Origin: Bacteroidales bacterium
Lineage (GTDB): Bacteria; Bacteroidota; Bacteroidia; Bacteroidales; UBA932
NCBI GenBank assembly: GCA_017615135.1
Contig: JAGAAU010000002.1
Location: 1-14,562, forward strand
DNA length: 14,562 nt
Direction of reading: 5' to 3'
Part shown: positions 1 through 7,220 of the stretch, one piece after another
How positions within the stretch are numbered: the first letter of the stretch is position 1
Layout of the letters: each line of letters begins with the position of its first letter
Notes under the pieces: generated by a model
The model's database searches: none
Told to the model about the DNA's origin: nothing
What the model saw: the letters and a program-made list of their open reading frames with translations, nothing else
Made by a program: the position numbers and the translations under genes

Positions 1-48
1 AATGCGAACTCCTCCAGATACCTGGCAGTTCCGGGACCGGGCCGACGA

Positions 49-1167
49 CTATTTGGCGACAATCATGAAATGGGTGTCGCGGGCACGTTCACGACCCTTC
101 ACATTGTCCTGTATAGGAACATTGACAATGTGTGTAGAGGAATTGCCGAGACCTTCAACGCACATGGCGGTAGAACCGCCGCCGTCCATATTCAGGGCAT
201 ACTGAGGATTGAAGTTCTTCACAAAGAACCGTGTAAGTTCCTTGGCGGACATACCCTCGGCAGAATTGGTCTGGCGGCCATCCACTGTCATCATAATGAA
301 GTGGTTGTTCTCCGTAAGCGCCACTGCAGAACGCGGGTGTCTCTTCCTCTGATGGTACTGGGGCTCTTCGGTGTTCAGCTTGGACCAGTTGGAGATGCTG
401 TAGTCTATGAAGGTCTCCCCTACGGGTTTGAAGTCATCTATCAGCATGGGTGAACTGGAGATGATGTCTGCAGATGAATCATTGTATAAGTACATACGCT
501 GCTTGTTGATATACGCAGACATCTGAGACGACTCGGGAGAGACGTAAGGACGGATAAGTTCCTCGACAGTGCGGAGATGTACACTCCTCTTGCCGTCGCT
601 GAAGAAGGCCGCCTCGCTCTTCCAGTTACGCACACCGGTGCTTCCTATGGTAGTATTGGGAAGCGCAGACCAGTCCTTGCCGGCTATACGGATATAGATG
701 GATCCGGCCTCGTAACCGGCATTCATCGTAGCAATGGCATTATGTGCCGCATGCACAACGGAAGTGAATGCAGAAGGACTGGTGCGGGTAAGATGCACCT
801 CGTAATTGGGATTGGCAAGATCTACATCTATGGCGCAGACATTCTGGGCCTTGCCGGAAACGGGGTCGGTGCCGGAAAATTTATAGAACACTATTCCTTC
901 ACGGACCACAGTGGAAGTCCAGCCGGTGCCGGAGGGAGTGACGGATACGCCACGGTTTTTCTCCCACTCGCCTGCAGGAGTACTGGTACCACCGTTACCG
1001 CCGTCATCTTCATCATCCTCATTGCCGCCGCCATTGTCGCCACCACCGTTTCCGCCGCCGTCATCTACAATGGAGGGAGGCGGAAGTTCAGGAACGTTGT
1101 CCTTGCCCCCGCAATAGCAGAGCAGGGGCAGGACAGCGAACAGTAAAACAAATTTTCTCAATTTCAT
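49..1167 (-). CDS. Lipoprotein with phosphodiester glycosidase (NAGPA/DUF2233) domain
   Basis: A 372-residue exported protein, last gene of the Sus-type operon. Residues 1-19 are a lipoprotein-like signal peptide ending in LLCYC. Either Cys17 or Cys19 could be lipidated, and neither fits the lipobox well. A Gly/Asp/Asn-rich linker (about 35-60) leads to the catalytic domain (about 85-372). The domain carries the hallmarks of the NAGPA family: a MNAGY segment at 148-152 (NGGFF-like in relatives), HPRSAVAL at 277-284, VDGR at 295-298 and the signature NMDGGGSTAM at 326-335. In the human uncovering enzyme this fold removes GlcNAc from GlcNAc-1-phospho-mannose, and bacterial members are thought to cleave similar sugar phosphodiesters. 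The substrate here is unknown. The ATG lies 3 bases after the stop of the upstream GLUG gene, so the two are surely cotranscribed. The TAG stop is complete. Family assignment is firm; activity and target are inference. Confidence 0.9.
   Translation of the reverse strand: MKLRKFVLLFAVLPLLCYCGGKDNVPELPPPSIVDDGGGNGGGDNGGGNEDDEDDGGNGGTSTPAGEWEKNRGVSVTPSGTGWTSTVVREGIVFYKFSGTDPVSGKAQNVCAIDVDLANPNYEVHLTRTSPSAFTSVVHAAHNAIATMNAGYEAGSIYIRIAGKDWSALPNTTIGSTGVRNWKSEAAFFSDGKRSVHLRTVEELIRPYVSPESSQMSAYINKQRMYLYNDSSADIISSSPMLIDDFKPVGETFIDYSISNWSKLNTEEPQYHQRKRHPRSAVALTENNHFIMMTVDGRQTNSAEGMSAKELTRFFVKNFNPQYALNMDGGGSTAMCVEGLGNSSTHIVNVPIQDNVKGRERARDTHFMIVAK
988..1065 (-). repeat. Gly/Asp/Asn low-complexity linker tract
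   Basis: Residues 35-60 of the NAGPA lipoprotein are almost entirely Gly, Asp, Asn and Glu, with GGGN/GGGD units followed by an EDDEDD acidic stretch. In the DNA this is a run of GGN and GAN codons. It looks like a flexible, soluble tether between the lipid anchor and the enzyme domain. Such tracts may vary in length between strains by slippage, but nothing in this single sequence shows that. Confidence 0.75.
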
Positions 1168-1170
1168 TTT

Positions 1171-3642
1171 TTATTTCAACTTAGGAAGCTCCGCACTGAA
1201 ATCCCATACATCCGCACTCCATCCCAAAGTGGTGGAAGCCAGCTGGGAAAGGGTCTTGTCGGCCTCAACCTTGCCATGATAAGGGAACTGAGGATAACCG
1301 TCCTGGCCACTGGCAATGCCGGTAGCGGTGGTTGCAGTTCCATCCTGCTTTACAAGAGGCGTTTCCGCACTCACATTGGCGTGCTGATAACCGGCCTCGG
1401 GCACCCAGTAAGCTGTGAGTTCCATGGCAGGATTGCGATAATTGTCTGTAAGGGTACAGAGAGGGAACGCCACACCAACTACACAGGCGCTACTCCAGCT
1501 GCCTGCGCCGATGGTGGTAGCGGTAACCTTTGCATTCCATGCGGCATTCTTCTCTGCCTTGCAGCCCGCGAGCTTAACATGGCCAATCAGACCGCCGGCA
1601 GCAAAGCCGCTTGCGGTAACATTGCCGGAAGCATAGCAGTTGGCAACCTCCACCTGACCATTGTTGTAACCACCGATAAAGCCGCCCACATAGCTGTTGC
1701 CGGAAACTTCACCGGTGCAATAGCAGTTGTTGATTACATGGGGGTTGGCGGCATCTATTATACCGGCAAATCCACCGATATAACGATATGTGCCGGTAAC
1801 GTTGCCGGTAGCACAGCACTTCTCTATGGTGCCGCTCTGCATATTACCCACAAAGCCGCCCATATTGGCACCCTTGGCATCGATAACCACACTGGCTGAG
1901 CAAGCGCTGATGGTACCATACTGGGAATAACCGGCAAAACCGCCGAGGTTGGCAGCGTAATTGCCGGTATTGGTGTTGGTGCTGGTAACTACACCGGAAG
2001 AGGTACATCCGCTTACGATGCCGTAGCAGACACCGAAGAAGCCACCAACATTCTGGGAACCGATGACATCTACATTCCCGGCGACGCAATTCTTTACAGA
2101 CACCAGCTGGGCCACCTGTCCGAAGACGCCGCCCACGCGGTCTTTGGCAGACTTAACTGCATTGTCCTTCACGGAGCAGTTCTCTATAACCGAATTCTCA
2201 TAAGAAGCCACGGAAGCCATAAGGCCACCGGCATACCTTGCAGAGGCTGTTACGGTACCGCCGGTAACAGAGCAGCCGCTTGCGGTAATGACATTATTGG
2301 CAAAAGCAAGCAGACCGCCGGCGATGGTGCCGGTAACATCTGTACTCACCACATCGCAACCCGAGATTGCAACGCGGGCATCGCTCTGGCCAAACAATGC
2401 GCCTGCAGTGTTGGCAGCGGTAACGGAACTGTTCTTAATATCTACATTGCTGATTACATTGTCGTAATCCAGCAAAATAGTGTTGGCAAGGATTCCGGAA
2501 ACTGCACTTCCTCCCTCGATGGCGGCCCCCTCGATTACCAGGTCTTTAACGCTTCCGCTGAGCACATTGAAAAGAGGAGCGGAAAGGTTGCTGATAGTAT
2601 GGTTTGCGCCGTCGAATTCAACGTAACGCCTGTATGGTTCCTCGTTGTTCAGGGGAACCCAGGTTTCTCCCGTCAGGTCTATATCGGCATCCAGCTTGCA
2701 GCAGCGCACAGATCCGTCTGCGAGGTCTCCCGCGAGGCTGAACAGCTGCTCCTTGGTCTGGATAATCCAGGGCAGGGCTTTGGTTCCCTTACCGCCGGCA
2801 TAGTGCTCGTTGACGGAATCGTCGGACCAGCCGCTGCCGGAGAGGGTGAAGAGGTTCACCACACCCGCCTTCAGAACCGCATCCTTGGAGAACAGGGCAT
2901 CGCGGCTCATGGATTTACCTGCGCTGTAAACAGTTATATAGAGGGTTGAACCCGCAGCAACTGCAGCTTCATTGCAGGAAGTATTGAACCATGCCACCAG
3001 GGTGCCGTCATCAACGGTGCAATCCTGGAAGTTCAGGCGGATTTTGCTGCTTGCGCTCTCTGCGGAATTTCCGGCAAAGAACAGATCTGAATCTGCACTT
3101 ACCACCACTGAATCGAGCTGAGTAATCTCTGCAGGGAGGTCGAGGGTGAGCTTAAGCACGCCGGACTGGCTGAGGGTGCCTCCGTGCTCCTGCGCCCAAT
3201 CCTGATTGAAAGAGAAGCTTGTGTAAGCATCCACATCCTGAAGCGCTGCGATATACTGCAGATGGTCGAGGTTGTTGTTGCCTCTCTGAACCTGCTCGTT
3301 GAAATCGATATCTTCGCTCTCTCCGCCGGGATAGAGGATGGTGAATTTAGAGCCTTTTACGGCCATTCCCACAAATTCGGCTTTCTTGGGGGTAAAGCCT
3401 TCCTTAATCTTAAAGATTTCAGTGGTCTCGCCGATAACTGTAATCTTGTCGCCGGCATTCCAGGTCCAGGACAGAACAGTCTTTACGCCGCCGCCCTTGA
3501 CTTCTGCATCGGCATCGTCCGGAAGAACCGCGGTAATGGTCACCAGATCCCCGGGGGCCGGAAGTTCGGGCTCCACCGCCTTGTTACAGGAAATGACTGC
3601 AGCAAGGACCGACAAGGCTATGATATATTTACTTGTTTTCAT
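1171..3642 (-). CDS. Fimbrillin-like lipoprotein with about ten GLUG repeats
   Basis: An 823-residue exported lipoprotein. The signal peptide ends in AVISC with Cys19 as the likely lipidated residue, followed by an acidic/proline stretch. Residues about 33-270 resemble the N-terminal domain of Bacteroidota fimbrillin-like (Mfa-like) proteins: a WNAGDKITV motif at 61-69, a later FTPKKAEFVG segment and TILYPGG at 101-107. Residues about 288-400 form a lead-in with ADIDLTGETWVPLN (319-332) and a FDGANHTISNL segment. Ten GLUG-type units (about 413-690) then predict a beta-solenoid-like rod. The last 18 residues, LGWSADVWDFSAELPKLK, match the neighbouring DUF1735-GLUG protein. It probably acts at the cell surface as an adhesive or glycan-binding accessory of the SusCD complex, but the ligand is unknown. 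The start is 14 bases after the upstream stop. The GLUG assignment is strong; the fimbrillin-like call is moderate. Confidence 0.88.
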   Translation of the reverse strand: MKTSKYIIALSVLAAVISCNKAVEPELPAPGDLVTITAVLPDDADAEVKGGGVKTVLSWTWNAGDKITVIGETTEIFKIKEGFTPKKAEFVGMAVKGSKFTILYPGGESEDIDFNEQVQRGNNNLDHLQYIAALQDVDAYTSFSFNQDWAQEHGGTLSQSGVLKLTLDLPAEITQLDSVVVSADSDLFFAGNSAESASSKIRLNFQDCTVDDGTLVAWFNTSCNEAAVAAGSTLYITVYSAGKSMSRDALFSKDAVLKAGVVNLFTLSGSGWSDDSVNEHYAGGKGTKALPWIIQTKEQLFSLAGDLADGSVRCCKLDADIDLTGETWVPLNNEEPYRRYVEFDGANHTISNLSAPLFNVLSGSVKDLVIEGAAIEGGSAVSGILANTILLDYDNVISNVDIKNSSVTAANTAGALFGQSDARVAISGCDVVSTDVTGTIAGGLLAFANNVITASGCSVTGGTVTASARYAGGLMASVASYENSVIENCSVKDNAVKSAKDRVGGVFGQVAQLVSVKNCVAGNVDVIGSQNVGGFFGVCYGIVSGCTSSGVVTSTNTNTGNYAANLGGFAGYSQYGTISACSASVVIDAKGANMGGFVGNMQSGTIEKCCATGNVTGTYRYIGGFAGIIDAANPHVINNCYCTGEVSGNSYVGGFIGGYNNGQVEVANCYASGNVTASGFAAGGLIGHVKLAGCKAEKNAAWNAKVTATTIGAGSWSSACVVGVAFPLCTLTDNYRNPAMELTAYWVPEAGYQHANVSAETPLVKQDGTATTATGIASGQDGYPQFPYHGKVEADKTLSQLASTTLGWSADVWDFSAELPKLK
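1573..2406 (-). repeat. GLUG repeat array, ten units
   Basis: Units with the core xG(G/A)xxG begin near residues 413, 441, 471, 503, 532, 566, 594, 622, 652 and 682 of the 823-residue lipoprotein. Spacing is 28-34 residues, or about 84-102 bases. Units 2 and 3 (AGGLLA, AGGLMA) lack the final Gly. Each unit carries a Cys about 15-17 residues after its core, often in an NCxxxG context. The units are clearly related in protein but diverged in DNA, so this is an old protein repeat and not a recent tandem duplication. Confidence 0.85.
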
Positions 3643-3656
3643 AATCCGGTGAATTT

Positions 3657-5375
3657 TTAGTTATAGAATTCGTGTTCATCGTAATCAGGGAGCTGGCCTC
3701 CTGCATACTCCTCGGCATCTCCTTCGGAGGCAGATGCCGATTTAAGCACAGGGAACGGTCCGCTGAAATCCCAGATGACACCGCTCCAGCCAAGATTTCT
3801 GGCAATGGAAGAAACGGTTGCTCCTGCAGCTGCGGCTTTTCCGTGATAGGCAAAGTCGTAGGTATTGCTGGAACTGCACGTCAGCGGGCTGCCCGGGCCG
3901 GCATTGGCCTGATCTGTCAGCTTATAGCCGAGTTCTATATTCCTCGGACTCTCCAGGAAATCCAGATCGGACTTGCGGAAACAGTTGGCAAGGAAATTCT
4001 TGACTGCGGTATATCCCACAATGGCACCATTGCTGTAATGCTCGTTTTTGTCTGTTGCAGTAGAGTGGATGAATTCGTTCCAGGCAATGCAGCCCTCGAT
4101 GTGATCGTTGGGTTCATTGGTATCGTTGTTGCCCTTGGCATCGAGATTGGCGTGGCCGAGGATACCTCCAAGCTGATATGAGCCTTCCACCTTGGCAGTG
4201 GAATAGCAATTGTAAATCTCGGAACCTGCCTTGATAAGGCCGCCGCCGATTCCACCAACCATCTGAACGGCTTTCACCGAACCACTTGTCCAACAGTCGC
4301 TTACATAGGAGACACCGTGATCGTAACCGAAGAGGCCTCCTACATAGTTTTCGTCACTTTCAATCTCTACATCGGCGGAACAGGCAATTACCCTGGCACC
4401 GCACAGGCGTCCGAAGAGACCGCCGGTCCCGTTCTTATTGCCGGCCGGAGAATGAACCCTGCCCTGCACGTGTACGCGGGTAGCCGTGCCGGGCAGACCT
4501 GTAGTACCACAGTAGCTGCCTACAATACCGGTAGCTCCGCCGGATTCGTTGTCTATCACTGCATTGGTGAAGCTGACATCGTAGCAGTTGCCGTAAAGCA
4601 CTCCGAAGAAGGAAGGATAGTTCGGCCAATCACAGGTAAAGTTGTCGATGGTGTGTCCGTTGCCGTTAAAGTCTATAAGCTTCTTGTAAGGCTGGCTATA
4701 GTTGAGAGGAACCCACTTCTGCCCGGCCATGTCTATATCGGCCTTAAGGGCGAAGTACACCATTACGTCGTCTTCTCCGAGTTTTTCCACCATACTCTTT
4801 AGATCGGCGGCAGTATAGAGGTTATAAGGGTCGTCCTTGGTGCCGGTACCGGCATCGGGCGCCACCTGCACCTGCTTGAGGAAGATGTATGCATAAGGAT
4901 TTGCAGACAACTCCCAGTTGTCGGTGCCGTTCACCTTGTCGATAATCAGGGGAAGGAGGTAGGTTACACCGTCTTCCAGCCCAATGGTGGAGAGCTTGAG
5001 TTTTGCAGTGGAGGATGACACTCCGTAGCGGGGCATCATAACCTGATTGCTGGTGAATTCATAGGCGGAGCCGGGGCACATCTCGTAATTGGTTCCGTTG
5101 GCTTCGTTATAAGCATCCACGACAGCTTTGTCTGCAACCTTGAAAGACATGGTCAGGAAGATGTCCGAGACGCTGCCGTTAAGAGTATCGGCATACGCCC
5201 GCACGTCTACGACTTTGCTCTTCCCGGGGAAGACCTCTGTCACTCCCTCCACTCCGGTTACCCCAGTGTAGAACATGCCCTTCATCAAAGATATGGGCTG
5301 TTCTTCTTCACCCTTGGTACAGGAGGCTGCAACAAAGGTGAGGGCAAGCAAGATATAGGAAATATATTTTTTCAT
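3657..5375 (-). CDS. DUF1735 and GLUG-repeat lipoprotein
   Basis: A 572-residue lipoprotein. The signal peptide ends in VAASC with Cys19 as the anchor, followed by TKGEEE. This acidic stretch after the Cys resembles the surface-export signal known for Bacteroidota lipoproteins. Residues about 30-170 are a DUF1735 domain: VVDAYNEANGTNY at 85-97, a MMPRYGVSSSTAKL segment and a TYLLPLII strand, as in the BT_3987-like N-terminus common in Sus-type loci. A lead-in with ADIDMAGQKWVPLN (212-225) and NGHTIDNF (239-246) precedes about six GLUG-type units. The chain closes with LGWSGVIWDFSGPFPVLK (528-545) plus an extra acidic tail of 27 residues. It lies 12 bases after the SusD-like stop. It is likely a surface glycan-binding accessory protein, by analogy with other third-position lipoproteins in SusCD operons. 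The ligand is not known. Confidence 0.9.
   Translation of the reverse strand: MKKYISYILLALTFVAASCTKGEEEQPISLMKGMFYTGVTGVEGVTEVFPGKSKVVDVRAYADTLNGSVSDIFLTMSFKVADKAVVDAYNEANGTNYEMCPGSAYEFTSNQVMMPRYGVSSSTAKLKLSTIGLEDGVTYLLPLIIDKVNGTDNWELSANPYAYIFLKQVQVAPDAGTGTKDDPYNLYTAADLKSMVEKLGEDDVMVYFALKADIDMAGQKWVPLNYSQPYKKLIDFNGNGHTIDNFTCDWPNYPSFFGVLYGNCYDVSFTNAVIDNESGGATGIVGSYCGTTGLPGTATRVHVQGRVHSPAGNKNGTGGLFGRLCGARVIACSADVEIESDENYVGGLFGYDHGVSYVSDCWTSGSVKAVQMVGGIGGGLIKAGSEIYNCYSTAKVEGSYQLGGILGHANLDAKGNNDTNEPNDHIEGCIAWNEFIHSTATDKNEHYSNGAIVGYTAVKNFLANCFRKSDLDFLESPRNIELGYKLTDQANAGPGSPLTCSSSNTYDFAYHGKAAAAGATVSSIARNLGWSGVIWDFSGPFPVLKSASASEGDAEEYAGGQLPDYDEHEFYN
4014..4535 (-). repeat. GLUG repeat array, about six units
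   Basis: Units with cores ATGIVG, TGGLFG, VGGLFG, VGGIGG, LGGILG and NGAIVG start near residues 281, 317, 345, 373, 402 and 449 of the DUF1735-GLUG lipoprotein. Three consecutive spacings are 28-29 residues; the first and last are longer, with inserted loops. Most units have one Cys downstream of the core (332, 361, 390, 429, 465), as in the neighbouring array. Confidence 0.75.
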
Positions 5376-5387
5376 ATCGCTCTTAAT

Positions 5388-7220
5388 TTAGAAATTTAAA
5401 CCGTCGTCCCAGCCGGGATTCTGAGTAAGGGCGCCGTCGGTCAGGCTCCTCTCGTTCTTGGGGATGGGGTACAGGTAATTGCGGTCTTCATGCCAGATAC
5501 CGGGCATATTCTTGTGAGGATTCACATAGCCGGAATCGCCGTTGCTGAGGATGATATCCGTGCCTACGCAGTAAGAGAGCTTGGCAGTGGTTTTGGGAGC
5601 CTTGCCGTCTACCTTCTGAGCCTCGGTATAGAGCATGAGGTCCAGATTGCCGTCTCCGTCGAAGTCGTATTCGCTGGGCTTTTCGCCAATCTTCTTGAAG
5701 TACATTCCATAGAACTGCTTCTCGAAAATCTTGCCTTCTTTCCAGCGGATAATGTCGTAATAACGGCGGCCTTCCTGGCAAAGCTCGATGCTGCGCTCGC
5801 GGCGAATCTCGAGGATAACGCCCTTATTGGCGCCGGTCACGTTCTGATATCCGCCCCACTCCTCATTGGTAAGGAAAGGATCGGGATCGGCATTGGCATC
5901 ATTCATATTCAGGTGAGGCATACCCACGCGGTCGCGCAGTTTGTTGACGGAAATGTCCAGGTCGTTCTGTTCGAGGGTTCCAAGTTCAGCCTTGGCTTCC
6001 GCATAGTTCAGCATAATCTCGGCCGCGCGATATATGATAAGGTCGCAATCGGAACCGTTGTAGATATCCTGATCTACGGTAGTAACGTACTTGATGGGCT
6101 GATAGCCAGTCATGGTAGCGTTCAGGTCTGTAGCCACGGACACCTGGTTTTCGTCTCCAAGGCGGAAATAACCGGGAGTACGGATAGACTGGGCCAGACG
6201 GGGGTCGCGGTCCACCACTTCCTCTGTATATTCCATAGTTTCCCAATCCGGCTTGCCGGTAAAGCGGCTGCCGTCCTTGCAGAGGTAACTGGCAACCAGC
6301 TTCTTGGTCATTCCGGGCTTACCCATGGAAGCCACAAGCATGGTATAGTTGGAATTGTGATAAACACCATAGGTAAGGTTGTAGTTGCGCGCAAGGATTA
6401 CCTCGTCCATCAGCTCAGTGGCATTATTGGTGGTGAACAGATTGTAATATGCAGCGTCCGGACCACCGATGGTGCGGATGGAATACGGGCTGGTGGTTAT
6501 GAACTCCTCTGATGCCTCCACGCACTTTTGGAGATACCATTCGGCACTCTTCGCGTCCTTACCAAAATCAATTTCCGTATGATACTTGCGGAAGGTTCCC
6601 TCAAAGAGGAGGAAATTGGATTTCAGTGCAAGGGCCGTCCACTTGGTAACCTCATAGGCACTCTTGGCACCGGGCAGATTGTTGTATGCAAAATCAATGT
6701 CGTCAATCATCTTTCCCATGATGAAATCACGACTGTCGCGGGGACGGTTGAGCTTCTCGACATCGGTTGAGCCCACCTGGGTATCGTACCAGGGAACCTC
6801 GCCGAAGCGCTTAACTTTCTCGAAGTAGAAATACGCACGGAAGAACCTGGCAAAAGCCTCGTAGTAAGTACGCGTCTGTTCATCCTTGCAGTTGGGCAGG
6901 TAATCCAGGATGGTATTGATGTTCCTGAGCGCTCCCCAGCTCCAACCGCTTACGTTCTCGGGAGTAACCTGGTCGCGTATCTCGTCGAGCATGGTCATTT
7001 GGATATAGGAATCGGAATTCTCTATGTAAAGGCTCGTGCCGGGGAAATTGCCGTACAGGTTAATCGAGAATGCCTTAAGCTCCGCATCGTTCTTGAAGAA
7101 CGTATCTGCGGTCATCTGGTTCTTGGGCAGAATGTCCAGCATATCGTCGCAAGAGACGAAAGACAGACCGGCCAGAATTGCTATAATTGGATAAAATATC
7201 TTTTTCATGGCAGCATTCAT
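5388..7220 (-). CDS. SusD-like (RagB/SusD) outer-membrane lipoprotein
   Basis: A 610-residue member of the RagB/SusD family, the surface lid that binds glycan or peptide ligands over its SusC partner. The signal peptide ends in FVSC (Cys24), followed by DDMLDILP. SusD hallmarks in order are FARFFRAYFYFEKVKRFGEV (123-142), WTALALKSNFLLFEG, the RAAEIMLNYAEAKAELG segment (398-414) and EIRRERSIELCQEGRRYYDI (471-490). The C-terminus has the usual NYLYPIPKNE (581-590) and NPGWDDG. A DFDGDGNLD loop at 519-527 looks able to bind calcium. The first ATG overlaps the stop of the SusC-like gene (TAATG). A second ATG 12 bases later gives MKKIFYPI, a more typical signal-peptide start, so the true start may be 7208 (606 residues). 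Either way translation is probably coupled to the transporter. Family certain; ligand unknown. Confidence 0.96.
   Translation of the reverse strand: MNAAMKKIFYPIIAILAGLSFVSCDDMLDILPKNQMTADTFFKNDAELKAFSINLYGNFPGTSLYIENSDSYIQMTMLDEIRDQVTPENVSGWSWGALRNINTILDYLPNCKDEQTRTYYEAFARFFRAYFYFEKVKRFGEVPWYDTQVGSTDVEKLNRPRDSRDFIMGKMIDDIDFAYNNLPGAKSAYEVTKWTALALKSNFLLFEGTFRKYHTEIDFGKDAKSAEWYLQKCVEASEEFITTSPYSIRTIGGPDAAYYNLFTTNNATELMDEVILARNYNLTYGVYHNSNYTMLVASMGKPGMTKKLVASYLCKDGSRFTGKPDWETMEYTEEVVDRDPRLAQSIRTPGYFRLGDENQVSVATDLNATMTGYQPIKYVTTVDQDIYNGSDCDLIIYRAAEIMLNYAEAKAELGTLEQNDLDISVNKLRDRVGMPHLNMNDANADPDPFLTNEEWGGYQNVTGANKGVILEIRRERSIELCQEGRRYYDIIRWKEGKIFEKQFYGMYFKKIGEKPSEYDFDGDGNLDLMLYTEAQKVDGKAPKTTAKLSYCVGTDIILSNGDSGYVNPHKNMPGIWHEDRNYLYPIPKNERSLTDGALTQNPGWDDGLNF

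Noticed and set aside
1..48. A terminator or the start of a further gene after the NAGPA gene
   Set aside because: A short GC-rich palindrome (CCGGGACCGG) has too small a loop and no following T-run, and no minus-strand start codon is present.
1573..2406. A periodic repeat of 84-102 bases that might suggest a CRISPR or satellite array
   Set aside because: Units are diverged in DNA, keep reading frame and encode GLUG motifs, so it is a protein repeat.
5490..6512. A 340-residue plus-strand open frame opposite the SusD gene
   Set aside because: It is antisense to conserved SusD motifs; the open frame follows from codon composition.
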